Shown: positions 28,942 through 37,873 of the stretch, piece after piece
Layout of the letters: each line of letters begins with the position of its first letter
Position numbering within the stretch: position 1 is the stretch's first letter
Assembly (NCBI RefSeq): GCF_015594625.1
Contig: NZ_JADNRQ010000001.1
Location: 1-64,000, forward strand
Direction of reading: 5' to 3'
Source: Desulfallas sp. Bu1-1
GTDB taxonomy: Bacteria; Bacillota; Desulfotomaculia; Desulfotomaculales; Desulfallaceae
Length of the DNA stretch: 64,000 nt
The notes under the pieces: generated by a model
Told to the model about the DNA's origin: nothing
What the model saw: only the letters and a program-made list of their open reading frames with translations
Databases searched by the model: none
Program-made: the position numbers and the translations under genes

Positions 28942-30276
28942 ATGTGGGATAAAGTGCCTCCCCATAATATAGACGCCGAGCAATCGGTGCTGGGCGCACT
29001 GCTATTGGACAACAGCGCCATTTCCAAGGTGGTGCGGTTTTTAAACCCGGAGGATTTTTACCTGGAATCCCACCGGGTAATTTTTAATGCCATCCTTGAA
29101 CTGGAGGATAACGGCCAGGCTGCCGACCTGGTGACCGTCACGGAAAAACTGCGCCGCAAGGGCGAGCTGGAGAAGGTGGGCGGTGCCACTTACGTGGCCT
29201 CCCTGACCAATATCGCCCCCACCGCCGCCAACGTTGAATACTATGCCCGCATAGTCGAAGAAAAGGCCCTGCTACGCAACCTGATCAATCTAGCCGTTCG
29301 TATCGCCGGTATGAGCTACGAGGGCAGCGAGGACGCCGAGCGGTTGATGGAAGAAGCGGAAAGGATGTTGCTGGAGCTGGGTTCACGGCGGACATCCACC
29401 GTGTTTACGGAAATTAAAGACGTGTTACTGGACACGTTCAAACATTTCGAGTATTTATACAAGCACAAGGGCGAAATTACTGGCGTGCCCACAGGGTTCA
29501 AGGACCTGGACCGGATTTGCCAGGGACTTCAGCCAGGTGACCTGATCATAGTGGCCGGGCGCCCTTCCATGGGCAAAACCAGCTTCGGGATGTGCATCGC
29601 CTATCATGCCGCAGTAAAAACCATGAAGCCGGTGGCCGTATTCAGCCTGGAAATGTCAAAGGAACAGCTGGTGCAGCGGATGCTGTGTGCCGAGGCCATG
29701 GTGGACCAGCATAAACTGCGCAGTGGTTTTATTAGTGAGGGCGACTGGGCCAAGTTGACCCAGCAGGCCAGGGAGATGGCCAGGCTGCCCATTTTTATCG
29801 ACGATTCGGGCGTACTCACGGTGCGCCAGATCAGGGCCAAGGCCCGCCGGATGCACTTGGAAAAGGGGTTGGCTTTAATCGTTATCGATTACCTGCAATT
29901 GATGCAGGGCAGCCGGCGCGCCGAGAACCGGCAGCAGGAAATAGCGGAGATATCACGGTCGTTGAAAGGGTTGGCCAAGGAACTGAACGTTCCGGTGTTG
30001 GCCCTGGCGCAGCTTTCCCGCTCAGTAGAGCAGCGCCAGGATAAACGACCAATCATGTCGGATTTGAGAGAAAGCGGGAGCCTTGAGCAGGATGCGGATG
30101 TGGTTATGTTTATCTACCGGGATGAGTATTATCACCCGGATACGGAAAAAGTCGGGATTGCCGAAATTATCGTGGCCAAGCAGAGAAACGGGCCCACCGG
30201 CACGGTGGAGCTGGCCTTCCTGAAGGAATTCACCAGATTCATGAACCTGGCCCGCAGGGAAAACGCCGGGGAATAG
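28942..30276 (+). CDS. dnaB: Replicative DNA helicase DnaB (DnaC in Bacillus)
   Basis: This is the ring helicase that unwinds DNA at the fork. The protein has about 444 residues. The N-terminal domain has PPHNIDAEQSVLGALL, and the RecA-like domain has Walker A GRPSMGKTSFGM, the VIDYLQLM Walker B and SDLRESGSLEQDADVV. ATG at 28942 has GGTGA 8 nt upstream; a GTG at 28930 has no site. No intein is present. Confidence 0.97.
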   Translation: MWDKVPPHNIDAEQSVLGALLLDNSAISKVVRFLNPEDFYLESHRVIFNAILELEDNGQAADLVTVTEKLRRKGELEKVGGATYVASLTNIAPTAANVEYYARIVEEKALLRNLINLAVRIAGMSYEGSEDAERLMEEAERMLLELGSRRTSTVFTEIKDVLLDTFKHFEYLYKHKGEITGVPTGFKDLDRICQGLQPGDLIIVAGRPSMGKTSFGMCIAYHAAVKTMKPVAVFSLEMSKEQLVQRMLCAEAMVDQHKLRSGFISEGDWAKLTQQAREMARLPIFIDDSGVLTVRQIRAKARRMHLEKGLALIVIDYLQLMQGSRRAENRQQEIAEISRSLKGLAKELNVPVLALAQLSRSVEQRQDKRPIMSDLRESGSLEQDADVVMFIYRDEYYHPDTEKVGIAEIIVAKQRNGPTGTVELAFLKEFTRFMNLARRENAGE

Positions 30277-30348
30277 CCGGGTTGGACGGCCGCGAGGATA
30301 TTCAAATGTATGTATGTTGTATACCGGTGAACGATTACTCAATTATCC

Positions 30349-30378
30349 TTGACAAAAACTTGTCCGGTTTGATAATAT
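30349..30378 (+). promoter_or_regulatory. Promoter of the FAD dehydrogenase gene
   Basis: TTGACA (30349-30354), 18 bp, TAATAT (30373-30378). The remainder of the 255-bp gap between dnaB and the next gene shows no other clear feature. Confidence 0.6.
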
Positions 30379-30531
30379 TGTAGTGCTGTGCTTTGATAAA
30401 CCCGAGTACAATAAATTGATAAACGACTACACCCGGCGTACACTGATTAGTTGACTCAAACAGCAGCACGTTTGGGTTATTTTTATGTCGAAGGCACAAA
30501 ATATTATTAGGAAAACGGGAGGTTTGCCCAA

Positions 30532-31929
30532 GTGTTGCATCACTATGATATTATTATTGTCGGCGCCGGACCCGCGGGGATATTCGCTGCCCTGGAGCTG
30601 GCCGCGAAGAGGGACGATTTGCGCATACTGATCCTGGAAAAGGGTCGCGATATCGATAAGCGTAATTGTCCTTCCCGGGAGAAGGGCGGCAGTTGTTTTA
30701 ATTGTTCTCCGTGCTCCACCATTTGCGGATGGGGGGGCGCCGGCGCGTTCAGTGACGGCAAACTGACTCTCTCTTCCGAAATCGGCGGCAGCCTGGAACA
30801 GTACCTGGGTGAAGAAAAGCTCAATGAAATGATCAAATACATTGACAATATTTACCTGGAATTCGGCGCGCCGGAACAGGTCTTCGGGTTGGAACATCAA
30901 GAGGAAATCAAGGAATTTCAACACAGGGCCACCATGGCCGAGCTTAAATTAATTCCGGTTTCCATACGGCACTTGGGCACCGGCCGCTGCCAGGAAATAC
31001 TGCAAAACATGCGGGATCACCTGGTGAAAAAAGGTGTTGAAATACGCACCCGGACAATGGTGGAATCAATCATCGTCGACGATGGTCGGGTAAAGGGCGT
31101 TCGCATTGATAACGGCCAGGAGATCACCGGCGACCACGTAATCCTGGCGCCGGGCCGGGAGGGTGCCGAATGGCTGGCCCAGGAAGCGTTCCGGTTGGGG
31201 TTGCAAACCGCGGTTAACCCCGTCGACATCGGTGTGCGGGTGGAAGTTCCGGCCGAGGTGATGGAACCGCTGACCAGGGTGTTTTACGAGTCCAAGTTGA
31301 TCTATTATTCCCGTGCTTTTGACGACCGGGTCAGGACTTTTTGCATGAACCCGTATGGTGAAGTAGTGCTGGAAAACAACGACGGCCTGGTGACGGTAAA
31401 CGGCCACAGCCACGCCTTCAACAAGACTGAAAATACCAACTTTGCCGTGTTGGTGAGTAAAACCTTCACTGAACCATTCCGGGAGCCGATCGCCTACGGC
31501 AAGTACGTGGCCAGCCTGGCCAACCTTCTGGGCGGCGGCGTGATTGTGCAGCGCCTGGGGGACCTGCTGGACGGGCACCGCTCCACATTGGACCGGATGA
31601 AAAAGAGCCTGGTGGTGCCCACTCTGAAGGAAGCTACGCCGGGCGACCTGAGCTTGGTGTTTCCGTACCGGCACCTGGTGGCCATTGTGGAAATGCTAAA
31701 GGCGATGGATAAAATTGCACCCGGGGTTTATTCCCGTTACACGCTGCTTTACGGGGTGGAGGTTAAGTTTTACTCTTCCCGGCTGGCTTTAAACAACAGC
31801 CTGGAGACGCAGATCAGAAACCTGTTTGCGGCTGGCGACGGCGCCGGTGTGACCAGGGGTCTGGCCCAGGCCTCGGTGGCGGGCGTGGTGGCTGCCAGGG
31901 AAATTCTTAACAGAATCCCCGGCCGTTAA
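30532..31929 (+). CDS. FAD-dependent dehydrogenase (COG2509-like)
   Basis: This 465-residue flavoprotein has the N-terminal FAD motif DIIIVGAGPAGIFAALEL. A cysteine-containing segment CFNCSPCSTICGWGGAGAFSD is typical of this uncharacterised dehydrogenase family and may act in redox chemistry. The C-terminal LFAAGDGAGVTRGLAQAS motif closes the FAD site. GTG start with GGAGG 9 nt upstream. The physiological substrate is unknown. It sits between dnaB and purA with its own promoter. Confidence 0.88.
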   Translation: MLHHYDIIIVGAGPAGIFAALELAAKRDDLRILILEKGRDIDKRNCPSREKGGSCFNCSPCSTICGWGGAGAFSDGKLTLSSEIGGSLEQYLGEEKLNEMIKYIDNIYLEFGAPEQVFGLEHQEEIKEFQHRATMAELKLIPVSIRHLGTGRCQEILQNMRDHLVKKGVEIRTRTMVESIIVDDGRVKGVRIDNGQEITGDHVILAPGREGAEWLAQEAFRLGLQTAVNPVDIGVRVEVPAEVMEPLTRVFYESKLIYYSRAFDDRVRTFCMNPYGEVVLENNDGLVTVNGHSHAFNKTENTNFAVLVSKTFTEPFREPIAYGKYVASLANLLGGGVIVQRLGDLLDGHRSTLDRMKKSLVVPTLKEATPGDLSLVFPYRHLVAIVEMLKAMDKIAPGVYSRYTLLYGVEVKFYSSRLALNNSLETQIRNLFAAGDGAGVTRGLAQASVAGVVAAREILNRIPGR

Positions 31930-31939
31930 ATTATAGTGA

Positions 31940-33265
<1,326 letters not shown>

Positions 33266-33319
33266 ACTATTGTTTGCAGAGATACCCATGCCACAAGCGG
33301 CACCACCTGCTTTTATCGC

Positions 33320-33347
33320 GGGAGCAGCCCCGCCCGGGGCTGCTCCC
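33320..33347 (+). terminator. GC-rich hairpin after purA
   Basis: GGGAGCAGCCCCG (33320-33332) pairs with CGGGGCTGCTCCC (33335-33347). No T-run follows, so termination would not be the simple rho-independent type. Confidence 0.5.
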
Positions 33348-33387
33348 CGTAACGTAAAACAATAACACGTTTAACAGAATAAGATTG

Positions 33388-33416
33388 TTGACATGTCGGC
33401 TAACTTAATGTATCAT
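33388..33416 (+). promoter_or_regulatory. tRNA promoter
   Basis: TTGACA (33388-33393), 17 bp, TATCAT (33411-33416), 21 bp before tRNA-Lys. Confidence 0.75.
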
Positions 33417-33437
33417 ATAGAACTGTAAGACTTCAGT

Positions 33438-33513
33438 GAGCCATTAGCTCAGCCGGTAGAGCACCTGACTTTTAATCAGGGTGTCCCGCGTTCGAGTCGC
33501 GGATGGCTCACCA
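33438..33513 (+). tRNA. tRNA-Lys (UUU)
   Basis: A cloverleaf of 76 nt: acceptor GAGCCAT/ATGGCTC, D-arm GCTCAGCCGGTAGAGC, anticodon arm CTGACTTTTAATCAG with anticodon TTT, T-arm CGCGTTCGAGTCGCG and an encoded CCA end. Two bases separate it from the next tRNA. Confidence 0.97.
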
Positions 33514-33515
33514 AC

Positions 33516-33591
33516 GGCCCCATGGTCAAGCGGCCTAAGACACCGCCCTTTCACGGCGGTAACCCGGGTTCGAATCCCGGTGGGGTCACCA
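33516..33591 (+). tRNA. tRNA-Glu (UUC)
   Basis: A 76-nt cloverleaf: acceptor GGCCCCA/TGGGGTC, anticodon arm CCGCCCTTTCACGGCGG with anticodon TTC, T-arm CCGGGTTCGAATCCCGG and encoded CCA. It is co-transcribed with tRNA-Lys. Confidence 0.97.
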
Positions 33592-33593
33592 GC

Positions 33594-33630
33594 AAAAGGG
33601 CAGTTACTTTAAAAAGGTAACTGCCCTTTT
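33594..33630 (+). terminator. Terminator after the tRNA pair
   Basis: AAAAGGGCAGTTAC (33594-33607) pairs with GTAACTGCCCTTTT (33617-33630); the stem ends in the T-run and could work in both directions. Confidence 0.85.
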
Positions 33631-33693
33631 CTCTATGCACTTTAGGAAACTATACCTGGCCAAATTATAGCCAGGGCAAAGGAATAAAGTACT

Positions 33694-33735
33694 AAAAGGC
33701 GCGCATTAAAGGGAACTGATTTAAAGCGCGCCTTT
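33694..33735 (-). terminator. Terminator after the APS kinase gene
   Basis: AAAGGCGCGC (33695-33704) pairs with GCGCGCCTTT (33726-33735) across a 21-nt loop; it lies 28 bp beyond the cysC stop on the minus strand. Confidence 0.6.
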
Positions 33736-33763
33736 CTTGCTGGTAACCGGTACACGGCAAGGA

Positions 33764-34291
33764 TTATCGAATATAGTTTTTTTGTTTCAGCCATTGCAGG
33801 ATTTTTTCCGCACTTTGTTCAGGGGGTTCTCTGTCCGTTGCCACTGTTATTTCGGGATTTAACGGTTCCTCATAAGGATCGGATATTCCGGTAAAGTTGG
33901 CTATTTCACCCGCCATGGCTTTTTCGTACAAGCCCTTGGTGTCCCTTTTGATTAAAACATCCAGCGGGCATTTGACGAATACTTCAATATAATCACCAAT
34001 CTCTGCCCGGCAGTATGACCGGATATCATTGTACGGTGAAATCAACGAAGCAATGACGATGACATTGTTGCGGGTCAACAGCTTGGCAATAAACGCCACC
34101 CGCTTGATGTTCACCATGCGGTCCTGTTTGGAAAAACCCAGGTCGGGGCTAAGGTTGCTTCTAATTGCGTCTCCATCCAGCAGTTCCACTTTAAATCTCA
34201 TTTGTTTCATCTTTTTTTCCAGGATGTGGGCGATTGTGGTTTTGCCTGCGCCGCTCAAACCCGTCAACCACAGGGTAAATCCTTTTTGCAC
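33764..34291 (-). CDS. cysC: Adenylylsulfate (APS) kinase
   Basis: APS kinase phosphorylates APS to PAPS, the sulfate donor for sulfotransferases. The 175-residue protein has Walker A GLSGAGKTT near residue 12, LLDGDAIRSNLSPDLGFSKQDR, and ISPYNDIRSYCR, all diagnostic. The GTG start has a GAGGGGAG site 8 nt upstream. A sulfotransferase lies three genes upstream in the same strand group, so the PAPS is probably used to sulfate glycans; dissimilatory sulfate reduction uses APS directly and would not need it. Confidence 0.95.
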   Translation of the reverse strand: MQKGFTLWLTGLSGAGKTTIAHILEKKMKQMRFKVELLDGDAIRSNLSPDLGFSKQDRMVNIKRVAFIAKLLTRNNVIVIASLISPYNDIRSYCRAEIGDYIEVFVKCPLDVLIKRDTKGLYEKAMAGEIANFTGISDPYEEPLNPEITVATDREPPEQSAEKILQWLKQKNYIR

Positions 34292-34400
34292 AACAGGCTC
34301 TCCCCTCTGTTCCAGTTATTTTCAATTACACACTTACCAAATTATGAGGCCGGAACCGGTAATGCCACCGCATGAGGTGTTTTAATATATAAATAATTAA

Positions 34401-34417
34401 GCGCCCCTCTGGGGCGC
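34401..34417 (-). terminator. Hairpin between the propeller-like gene and cysC
   Basis: GCGCCCC (34401-34407) pairs with GGGGCGC (34411-34417). On the minus strand the following bases are AT-rich but not a clean T-run, so it may be a weak terminator or a processing hairpin. Confidence 0.4.
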
Positions 34418-34497
34418 CGGTGAGACTTTGCTCGAATCATCCCTTTGCATTTGCTGTTTTGTACATATCTATCCTTCCTTGCTGCTTGATATAAGCC

Positions 34498-35493
34498 CTA
34501 TTTGAGGTATTCAACATTAGCCCCTAAACTCCACGGAATATGTTTTATTGTAAAAATTGCTGCCCCGGTTTCTTGTGCCACATGCACTTCCTTTTCAAGC
34601 GTTTTGGTATGCAGGTTGTACTCGGCGACCCTGCTGCCCAGTGGTTTTTTCCCGTACTTGATCCAGAGTCCATACTCCCGGTACTTGGATTTTCTAAAGG
34701 CGGTAAAACCGACATAAGCTTTATTCCCGACTACTTCAATGCCCCGGCACCAGCCCAACAAGACCTTATAATCGCTGATTTTATTTAAATCTATTACCTC
34801 TTCCCGCCTTAAGTTATATTTGTTTACTATAACCGCATAGCCATCTGTTAACGTGAAGTAAATAAAATCATCTTGGACCAGCCCGTCGTGAGGCCCACCC
34901 TTGCTGATATTTAAATCTATTCTTTTTGTTTTATCCCCAAGGCAGATGGCGTCCTTTTGCAAATAGCGTGTGCACCATAGCTCCTCTTCCAGGAAAAATA
35001 GAAAGTTGGCATGTGTTTCACGTGGCTTGGTGGTGGGAACCAGCCTGTAGTCAACATCCCGGCTGAAGCGCTCCCAGGTGTTGGTGGTCCCCACATTATA
35101 ATCGGCGATAATATCCCCGGTGTCATTCATAACTTGAATTATCTCGAGGCCGGTGTTACAAATATAAAATAAGTCATTGTGCACAGTTACGTGGTGAAGG
35201 TCATTGAAAGTAGGATGGCTGTAGATTTTTTTAATCTTGAGCCCGGGAAGTTCGTAAACAAGTATCTCCGTGTTGGTCGGTACGATAAAGCTATTTTTAT
35301 CTAAAGTACCCGCCTTGAATAAAATACTGCCATCTTCGGCTATTCTATCAGGGGGTGAAATATACTTAACTTCTTTTACCAGTGTCCCGGTTTCCCAGTT
35401 GATGATTTGCAGGGCACATTCCTTGTACATAGTCCATTCGTCCCGCTTTAAATGATCTCTCTTGGGATAACCTAGCGTGAGAATAAAGTGCAT
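34498..35493 (-). CDS. Unrecognised protein, beta-propeller-like, linked to sulfotransferase
   Basis: This protein of about 331 residues has no signal peptide and no recognised enzymatic motif. It consists of short beta-rich repeats with patterns such as EILVYELPGLKIKKIY and HHVTVHNDLFYICNTGLEIIQ, which suggest a propeller fold. A conserved-looking KPRETHANFLFF stretch lies mid-protein. ATG at 35493 has AAGGAG 6 nt upstream; it overlaps the flippase end by 22 nt, so the two are coupled. Its place between flippase and APS kinase suggests a role in glycan sulfation or transfer, but no function is claimed. Confidence 0.75.
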   Translation of the reverse strand: MHFILTLGYPKRDHLKRDEWTMYKECALQIINWETGTLVKEVKYISPPDRIAEDGSILFKAGTLDKNSFIVPTNTEILVYELPGLKIKKIYSHPTFNDLHHVTVHNDLFYICNTGLEIIQVMNDTGDIIADYNVGTTNTWERFSRDVDYRLVPTTKPRETHANFLFFLEEELWCTRYLQKDAICLGDKTKRIDLNISKGGPHDGLVQDDFIYFTLTDGYAVIVNKYNLRREEVIDLNKISDYKVLLGWCRGIEVVGNKAYVGFTAFRKSKYREYGLWIKYGKKPLGSRVAEYNLHTKTLEKEVHVAQETGAAIFTIKHIPWSLGANVEYLK

Positions 35494-36863
35494 ACGTATC
35501 TCCTTGCCTGTTTTAATATTTCTATGGTCATTTCCATGGAGGCCATGGTCCAAATACCGGTTTTTTTACGGGCCATGATTACCGCTAAAACATTTTGCAT
35601 AACCAGGGACAAAGCGGTGGCCGCGGCGACCCCTTCTTTCCCGAAATAGCGGGCCAGAACAAAATTTAAAATCAAATTCAACATCCCGCATGATATGCTG
35701 ATTTTCATTAACGTCATATGTTGCCCGGTCATTTGCAGCATGTACCCGCAGGATCCGGTGACGGAGTTGATTAACTGGCCAATAAGTAAAAAATTCAGGG
35801 CCAGGATTCCACCGGCATATTGGGGTCCAAAAACTATACTTAGAACAGGTTTACCGAACAATAGTAATAAAATAAAAACCGGGAAGGAGAACAGTGCCCC
35901 GACGGTGGAGGCGTACCGGGCGACATAGGCCAGGGTTTGCAAATCTTTTTGGGCGTGATAATGGGCAATTAAGGCTGGTATAACCTGATTGATTATGCCC
36001 AGGGAAAAAACTGACGTAGCGGCCAGGTTGCTAACTGCGCTATAAATGCCCACCTCGAATGAGTTGGCGTGCATTCCCAGCACCAACACATCCATGCTGG
36101 AGATGGCCAGCAAGGAACCCCTGGTTACCATCATGGGTAGCGATTCCGCCAGGATGGCTGTTGCGTCGACCTTTTCCGCCGCCGTTTCCCAGTGTGCGGC
36201 TCTGCGCCGCAGGAGCAACAACCCTGCGGCCAGTGCGCAAAATACGCCCGTGCAAAAGGCGGTAAGCACACTCCGGATAGATGTAATGACTTTCAGACTT
36301 AAAATTGCCAGCGCTGCGAGTAATACCAGTTGTTGCAACACGGGCAAAAATGAAACGATCTTTAAGTCCTGCAAGCCGCGAAAAGTTTCCCTGACCAGCA
36401 GCAAACCGTTTTGCAGGGGAATCAATGCTACCCCGAAGGCCAGAATACCACCCAGCTCCGGGGAGTTGAAAACCTGCAAGGATAGTGGCCGCCTGGTGAT
36501 CCAAATAATAAGTGCCGTAATGGCGGAACTGGCGATAATAATGCGCCAGGTGCTGTGCAGGATGCCTTTCAGCCTGCCCCAGTCCCCGGCACCGGCGGCG
36601 ATGCCCACCAGTTTGACTGTTGACGCGTTGGTTCCCAATTGGGATAGTATCTCCGCCACGTTGCAGGTTTTTAAAAAAATTGCGTAGAGGCCGAAATTGG
36701 CCGGCCCCAGCAGGCGGGCCAACAGGATATTGTTGGCCGTCCCAAGGACCAGGCCGGCTGCCTGCCCCAATAAAACATAATAACTGCCGGTTAATATTTT
36801 TTTTTTAATTAGGGAATCTATTTTAATCACCGCCTGCGGAAAATTATCAGCCTGCCCTCTCAC
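35472..36863 (-). CDS. Polysaccharide flippase (Wzx/MATE-like)
   Basis: This 463-residue integral membrane protein has about 12-14 hydrophobic segments and the polysaccharide-transporter N-terminus GSYYVLLGQAAGLVLGTANNILLARLLGPANFGLY. It is expected to flip lipid-linked oligosaccharide units across the membrane. It overlaps the sulfotransferase gene by 17 nt upstream and the next gene by 22 nt downstream, so all three form one operon. The start is uncertain: a GTG 11 codons in is an alternative and no strong ribosome site is visible. Confidence 0.88.
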   Translation of the reverse strand: MRGQADNFPQAVIKIDSLIKKKILTGSYYVLLGQAAGLVLGTANNILLARLLGPANFGLYAIFLKTCNVAEILSQLGTNASTVKLVGIAAGAGDWGRLKGILHSTWRIIIASSAITALIIWITRRPLSLQVFNSPELGGILAFGVALIPLQNGLLLVRETFRGLQDLKIVSFLPVLQQLVLLAALAILSLKVITSIRSVLTAFCTGVFCALAAGLLLLRRRAAHWETAAEKVDATAILAESLPMMVTRGSLLAISSMDVLVLGMHANSFEVGIYSAVSNLAATSVFSLGIINQVIPALIAHYHAQKDLQTLAYVARYASTVGALFSFPVFILLLLFGKPVLSIVFGPQYAGGILALNFLLIGQLINSVTGSCGYMLQMTGQHMTLMKISISCGMLNLILNFVLARYFGKEGVAAATALSLVMQNVLAVIMARKKTGIWTMASMEMTIEILKQARRYVCTLFSR

Positions 36864-37644
36864 ACTGCCAACCGGCGCAATAAGCCAAATCCAGCAAGCT
36901 ATAGCCGAATTTGTTTACCCGTTCCTCATAAAGATTAGCGATATAGTTTATGTAGTAGCCTGAAAGAGGGTTATTTTGCCGTTTTCGCCACAGGTTGAAG
37001 TAATGTTCGTTTATGTCGCTGTGCATTATTTGCCTGGTGGGGTAATTTTCGATGCCCAGGAAGTCAAAAATCCGGCTTAAATAATGTCCCGGTTGTTTAA
37101 CCAGGCCTTCATATTTGAGCACAAATAAATTATTCAAGTATTTGCAGTCCTCTTGAAACAGTTCGTGACAAACCAGCCAGTGTTTAATCAGTGAATGAGT
37201 CGTTCTTCTTTTACCCCATTTGAGGGTGGACAGAGTAACCGCCACGGGGTGCCTGAGGACAATAATGAAATAAGAATCGGGGAACAAACTTTGCAAAAAC
37301 CTGGTTCTAATCAGGTTTGGAGGGGATTTTTCCAAAAGCAATGGTTTTGCGGTATCCCAGTACCTGCTCCATTCATTAAATAGTTTTTCCCTGTTTGCCC
37401 CGGAAACCAGTGGTGACATTTCAGTGAGATGCGCCACAGTTTGAAATCCGAACCTTCCGGCACCACCGTAGACATATGCCGGGGGATAAACCGATTGCAA
37501 ATGTTGCCCTTCATCCTCGGGCACACCGGTGTCCTTAAACCCGCTGATCAGGGGATGATCCCGGAGACACTTGAAAAGCATCGATGTGCCGCTCCTGTGC
37601 AAGCCCCCGATAAAGATAAATTTATGACCCTCCAAGTAATCCAC
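36847..37644 (-). CDS. PAPS-dependent sulfotransferase
   Basis: This 265-residue protein is a sulfotransferase by its PAPS-binding elements: the 5'-phosphosulfate loop GGLHRSGTSMLF near residue 13 and the 3'-phosphate region FIIVLRHPVAVTLS near residue 125. No membrane segment is seen, so it probably acts in the cytosol on nucleotide- or lipid-linked sugars. It begins the minus-strand operon that runs through flippase, propeller-like protein and APS kinase. The acceptor is unknown. Confidence 0.88.
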   Translation of the reverse strand: MDYLEGHKFIFIGGLHRSGTSMLFKCLRDHPLISGFKDTGVPEDEGQHLQSVYPPAYVYGGAGRFGFQTVAHLTEMSPLVSGANREKLFNEWSRYWDTAKPLLLEKSPPNLIRTRFLQSLFPDSYFIIVLRHPVAVTLSTLKWGKRRTTHSLIKHWLVCHELFQEDCKYLNNLFVLKYEGLVKQPGHYLSRIFDFLGIENYPTRQIMHSDINEHYFNLWRKRQNNPLSGYYINYIANLYEERVNKFGYSLLDLAYCAGWQCERAG

Positions 37645-37873
37645 CCCCTGAGTTTAAATTATGCTATGGCGGATTAATTGTTACTGTTCTCGAATTTTCC
37701 CGGAGCTTTTTGGGACTGCCCGCCCGAACCAGGCGGTAACCACTTGGTAAAGTGACACGTACTATATATTTATAAAAGTTCGAGACAGGGGTGGTGGAAG
37801 GTATTTTAACTTGTATGTGACAGGTTTTGCCTGGAGGGATGGTGTTAAGTAGATTAAAATTGGGAGTGGAATT

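Noticed and set aside
33320-33347. Rho-independent terminator after purA
   Set aside because: The hairpin is strong but lacks a T-run, so it is listed only as a hairpin with modest confidence.
34440-34475. Tiny frame of about nine codons with a GGAAGG site after the propeller-like gene (minus strand)
   Set aside because: Too short to support and no sign of conservation can be seen here.
35014-35029. Possible second parS (TGTTTCACGTG...)
   Set aside because: Only the first 11 of 16 bases match and the second half of the palindrome is lost; it lies inside a coding region far from the origin.
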